Assembly: GCA_026914095.1 (NCBI GenBank)
Contig: JAPPIY010000236.1
Coordinates: 1 to 6,106 of the forward strand
Origin: Oligoflexia bacterium
Lineage (GTDB): Bacteria; Bdellovibrionota; Bdellovibrionia; Bdellovibrionales; UBA1609
Direction of reading: 5' to 3'
Length of the DNA stretch: 6,106 nucleotides
Below the pieces are notes generated by a model, which was not told the DNA's origin, did no database searches, and worked only from the letters and a program-made list of their open reading frames with translations. Each line of letters starts with the position of its first letter. The first letter of the stretch is position 1. Of the stretch, positions 4,225 to 6,106 are shown one piece after another. The position numbers and the translations under genes are program-made.

Positions 4225-5732
4225 TGTTTCAGGCGGATGAGATTCGTCATCTCTTGCAAAAACAAATTCAAAACTATGAAAAGTCTTTGGAGCTTTCCGA
4301 ATGGGGGCAGGTGGTTTCTGTAGGGGATGGAGTTTGCCGAGCTTATGGTTTAAAAAATGTCATGATGTCTGAAATTGTTTCTTTTGAGGGCGGGGCTAAG
4401 GCTTTGGCTTTAAACTTGGAGCAAGACAGTGTGAGTTTGGCGCTTTTGGGATCAGAAAGAGAGGTGAAAGAGGGGGATAAGGTCTTCCGAACGGAACAGA
4501 TCATTCAAGTCCCCGTGGGCGAGGCTCTTTTAGGGCGAGTGGTGGACACTCTAGGCCAGCCTTTAGACGGCTTAGGAGAGATTAAAGCTGAAAAATTTAA
4601 TCCCTTAGAACAAATTGCCCCAGGGATTATTTCCAGAGAGCCAGTGAGTGAGCCTCTTCAAACAGGGATTAAAGCCATTGATTCTATGATCCCTATTGGG
4701 CGAGGGCAAAGGGAACTTATTATTGGAGACAGACAAACGGGCAAGACGGCCATCGCCATAGACAGCATTATCAATCAACAGGGACAGGGAGTCCGGTGTT
4801 TTTATGTTGCTATTGGACAAAAGCGATCCACTGTGGCCGGGGTGATAGAGAAATTGAGAAAGACAGGAGCTATGGAATACACCACTGTGATTTCAGCCAC
4901 AGCTTCTGATCCCGCTCCTCTTCAGTTTTTAGCTCCTTACAGCGGAGTTACTATGGCGGAATATTTTAGAGATAGAGGGGAGCATGCTCTTATTATCTAT
5001 GATGATCTGACAAAGCAGGCTCAAGCTTATCGGCAGTTGTCTTTGCTTTTAAGAAGGCCGCCGGGCAGGGAGGCCTTTCCGGGAGATGTTTTTTATATTC
5101 ACTCTCGGCTCTTAGAGAGATCTGCTAAAATGCACTCCTCTAAAGGAGGAGGCTCTTTAACCGCTTTGCCTATTGTAGAAACGCAGGCGGGAGATATTTC
5201 TGCCTATATTCCAACCAATGTGATTTCTATCACAGACGGTCAGATCTTTTTGGAAGCAGACCTATTTTATAAAAATATAAGACCGGCGGTTAATGTGGGA
5301 AAATCAGTCTCTCGTGTGGGAGGGGCTGCTCAAATTAAAGGAATGAGGCAGGTGGCGGGAACTTTAAAGCTGGATTTGGCTCAGTTTAGGGCTTTGGAAT
5401 CTTTTTCCGCCTTTGCGGGAGACTTAGATGAAACTTCTAAAAAACAGCTGGCTCGCGGAGAGCGGTTGGTGGAGGTTTTAAAGCAAAAAGAAAGCAGTCC
5501 TTTGCCAGTGGAAGAGCAGATTCTTTCTATTTTTACTGCGGCTAAAGGGCATTTGGATTCTGTAAAAACCCGTCAAGCGCTGGATTTTGAAAAACAATTT
5601 TTAGAGTTTGTCCGGTCCCGATACTCTCAAATTTTAGAAACTTTGAAAAAAGAGAAAAAATTGAGCGCGGAATTGGAAAAACAGCTGGAGGACATCATTC
5701 AAGAGTTTAAATCGGTGTTTAAAAGTGAATGA
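4224..5732 (+). CDS. atpA: F1Fo ATP synthase F1 subunit alpha
   Basis: 502 residues, full family length. An amino-terminal beta-barrel region (about 25-95) leads to the nucleotide-binding domain with P-loop GDRQTGKT (168-175, Lys174), IDSMIPIGRGQRELIIG before it, and Walker B-type LIIYDD (256-261). The family signature PAVNVGKSVS lies at 354-363, followed by R364, the arginine finger that acts on the neighbouring catalytic beta site. A helical carboxyl domain follows. The P-loop Gln171 (DRQTGKT) is the alpha form; beta subunits have a different loop. Three alpha and three beta subunits form the hexamer; alpha binds nucleotide without catalysing turnover. No key residue is missing and the sequence looks fully functional, unlike the decayed DNA to its left. 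Confidence 0.99.
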   Translation: MFQADEIRHLLQKQIQNYEKSLELSEWGQVVSVGDGVCRAYGLKNVMMSEIVSFEGGAKALALNLEQDSVSLALLGSEREVKEGDKVFRTEQIIQVPVGEALLGRVVDTLGQPLDGLGEIKAEKFNPLEQIAPGIISREPVSEPLQTGIKAIDSMIPIGRGQRELIIGDRQTGKTAIAIDSIINQQGQGVRCFYVAIGQKRSTVAGVIEKLRKTGAMEYTTVISATASDPAPLQFLAPYSGVTMAEYFRDRGEHALIIYDDLTKQAQAYRQLSLLLRRPPGREAFPGDVFYIHSRLLERSAKMHSSKGGGSLTALPIVETQAGDISAYIPTNVISITDGQIFLEADLFYKNIRPAVNVGKSVSRVGGAAQIKGMRQVAGTLKLDLAQFRALESFSAFAGDLDETSKKQLARGERLVEVLKQKESSPLPVEEQILSIFTAAKGHLDSVKTRQALDFEKQFLEFVRSRYSQILETLKKEKKLSAELEKQLEDIIQEFKSVFKSE

Positions 5733-5769
5733 TTGCTAGGTTGAGTTTTATTTATCAGTGGGTTAGAAC

Positions 5770-6106
5770 ATGTCAAGCCTGAAAGAAATTAAAACCAGAA
5801 TAGGCAGTGTTAAAAACACAGGACAGATGACTAAGGCCATGAAAATGGTTTCAACAGCAAGACTGCGCTCAGCTCAAAGCTGTATCTTAAATTTGAGAGG
5901 CTATGCCCATAACTTAGAAGAGCTTTTAAGAGATGTGATCCTCAGCCAAAAAATCACACACCCTTTTTTTGAACAGAAAACAAAGGAAGAGTTAAAAAGA
6001 GTTTTAATTGTTGTGATGACAAGCGATAGAGGGCTTTGCGGGGCTTTTAATGGAAATATCTGCCGCTTTACCGAAGAGTTTTTAAAGAAAGAATCCTATC
6101 CCAGGC
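5770..6106 (+). CDS. atpG: F1Fo ATP synthase F1 subunit gamma, amino-terminal part (cut by window edge)
   Basis: 112 complete codons are present of the roughly 290 usual. The start ATG follows the alpha stop by 37 bases; the upstream AGTGGGTTA is a weak ribosome binding site. The amino terminus SLKEIKTRIGSVKNTGQMTKAMKMVS is the conserved gamma helix that enters the alpha-beta hexamer and turns during catalysis. TSDRGLCGAFNGNI at about residues 84-97 is the strongest family motif. The frame stays open to the edge, so the truncation comes from the window, not the gene. Beta and epsilon would be expected next. Confidence 0.97.
   Translation, partial: MSSLKEIKTRIGSVKNTGQMTKAMKMVSTARLRSAQSCILNLRGYAHNLEELLRDVILSQKITHPFFEQKTKEELKRVLIVVMTSDRGLCGAFNGNICRFTEEFLKKESYPR

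Noticed and set aside
4605..4820. 71-codon frame on the - strand
   Set aside because: Antisense of the highly conserved alpha nucleotide-binding domain.

Overview
The window is an AT-rich bacterial segment. Its right two thirds hold the first part of an F1Fo ATP synthase operon on the + strand: b'-type stalk subunit, b subunit, delta, alpha, and the first 112 codons of gamma, which runs off the right edge. Two tandem b-type subunits directly in front of delta-alpha-gamma, with no a or c gene beside them, is the layout known from Bdellovibrio-like and other 'deltaproteobacterial' lineages. A b subunit with a cleavable-looking signal sequence fits the same group. I infer an organism of that kind, but the window carries no marker that fixes taxonomy. 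A broken Rpn-family nuclease gene and several kinds of dispersed repeat suggest a repeat-rich, possibly host-associated genome.

Layout. Positions 1-735 hold no convincing gene. There is a 47-bp-period imperfect tandem repeat (about 35-174), AT-rich sequence, one 40-bp repeat copy (451-490) and a 42-codon open frame (584-712). Positions 736-1719 (- strand) are an Rpn/PD-(D/E)XK nuclease gene interrupted by two single-base frameshifts that compensate each other. A second copy of the 40-bp repeat (1791-1830) lies just upstream of it. Positions 1831-2185 are the ATP synthase leader, with a decayed piece of an inverted-repeat element, candidate promoters and a small overlapping frame. Genes then follow at 2186-2629 (b'), 2642-3376 (b), 3709-4224 (delta), 4224-5732 (alpha) and 5770 to the edge (gamma).

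The most interesting structure is in and after the b gene. A repeat of about 119 bp occurs twice. Copy 1 (2673-2791) lies inside the b gene, in frame, in front of the signal sequence, so it is read as protein. Copy 2 starts over the stop codon of the same gene (3371) and is split by a 183-bp element with perfect 27-bp inverted termini (3476-3658), which looks like a MITE. Removing that element restores copy 2 to match copy 1 across the junction. The two copies are also similar when translated in the same frame. This resembles, by analogy only, the protein-coding palindromic repeats known in Rickettsia. The nested insertion opens a 332-bp gap with strong hairpins in the middle of a normally compact operon.

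The ATP synthase proteins form one machine. b' and b are the membrane-anchored peripheral stalk, delta joins the stalk to the top of F1, alpha is the non-catalytic nucleotide-binding subunit of the hexamer, and gamma is the rotating shaft. The beta and epsilon genes presumably follow beyond the window.
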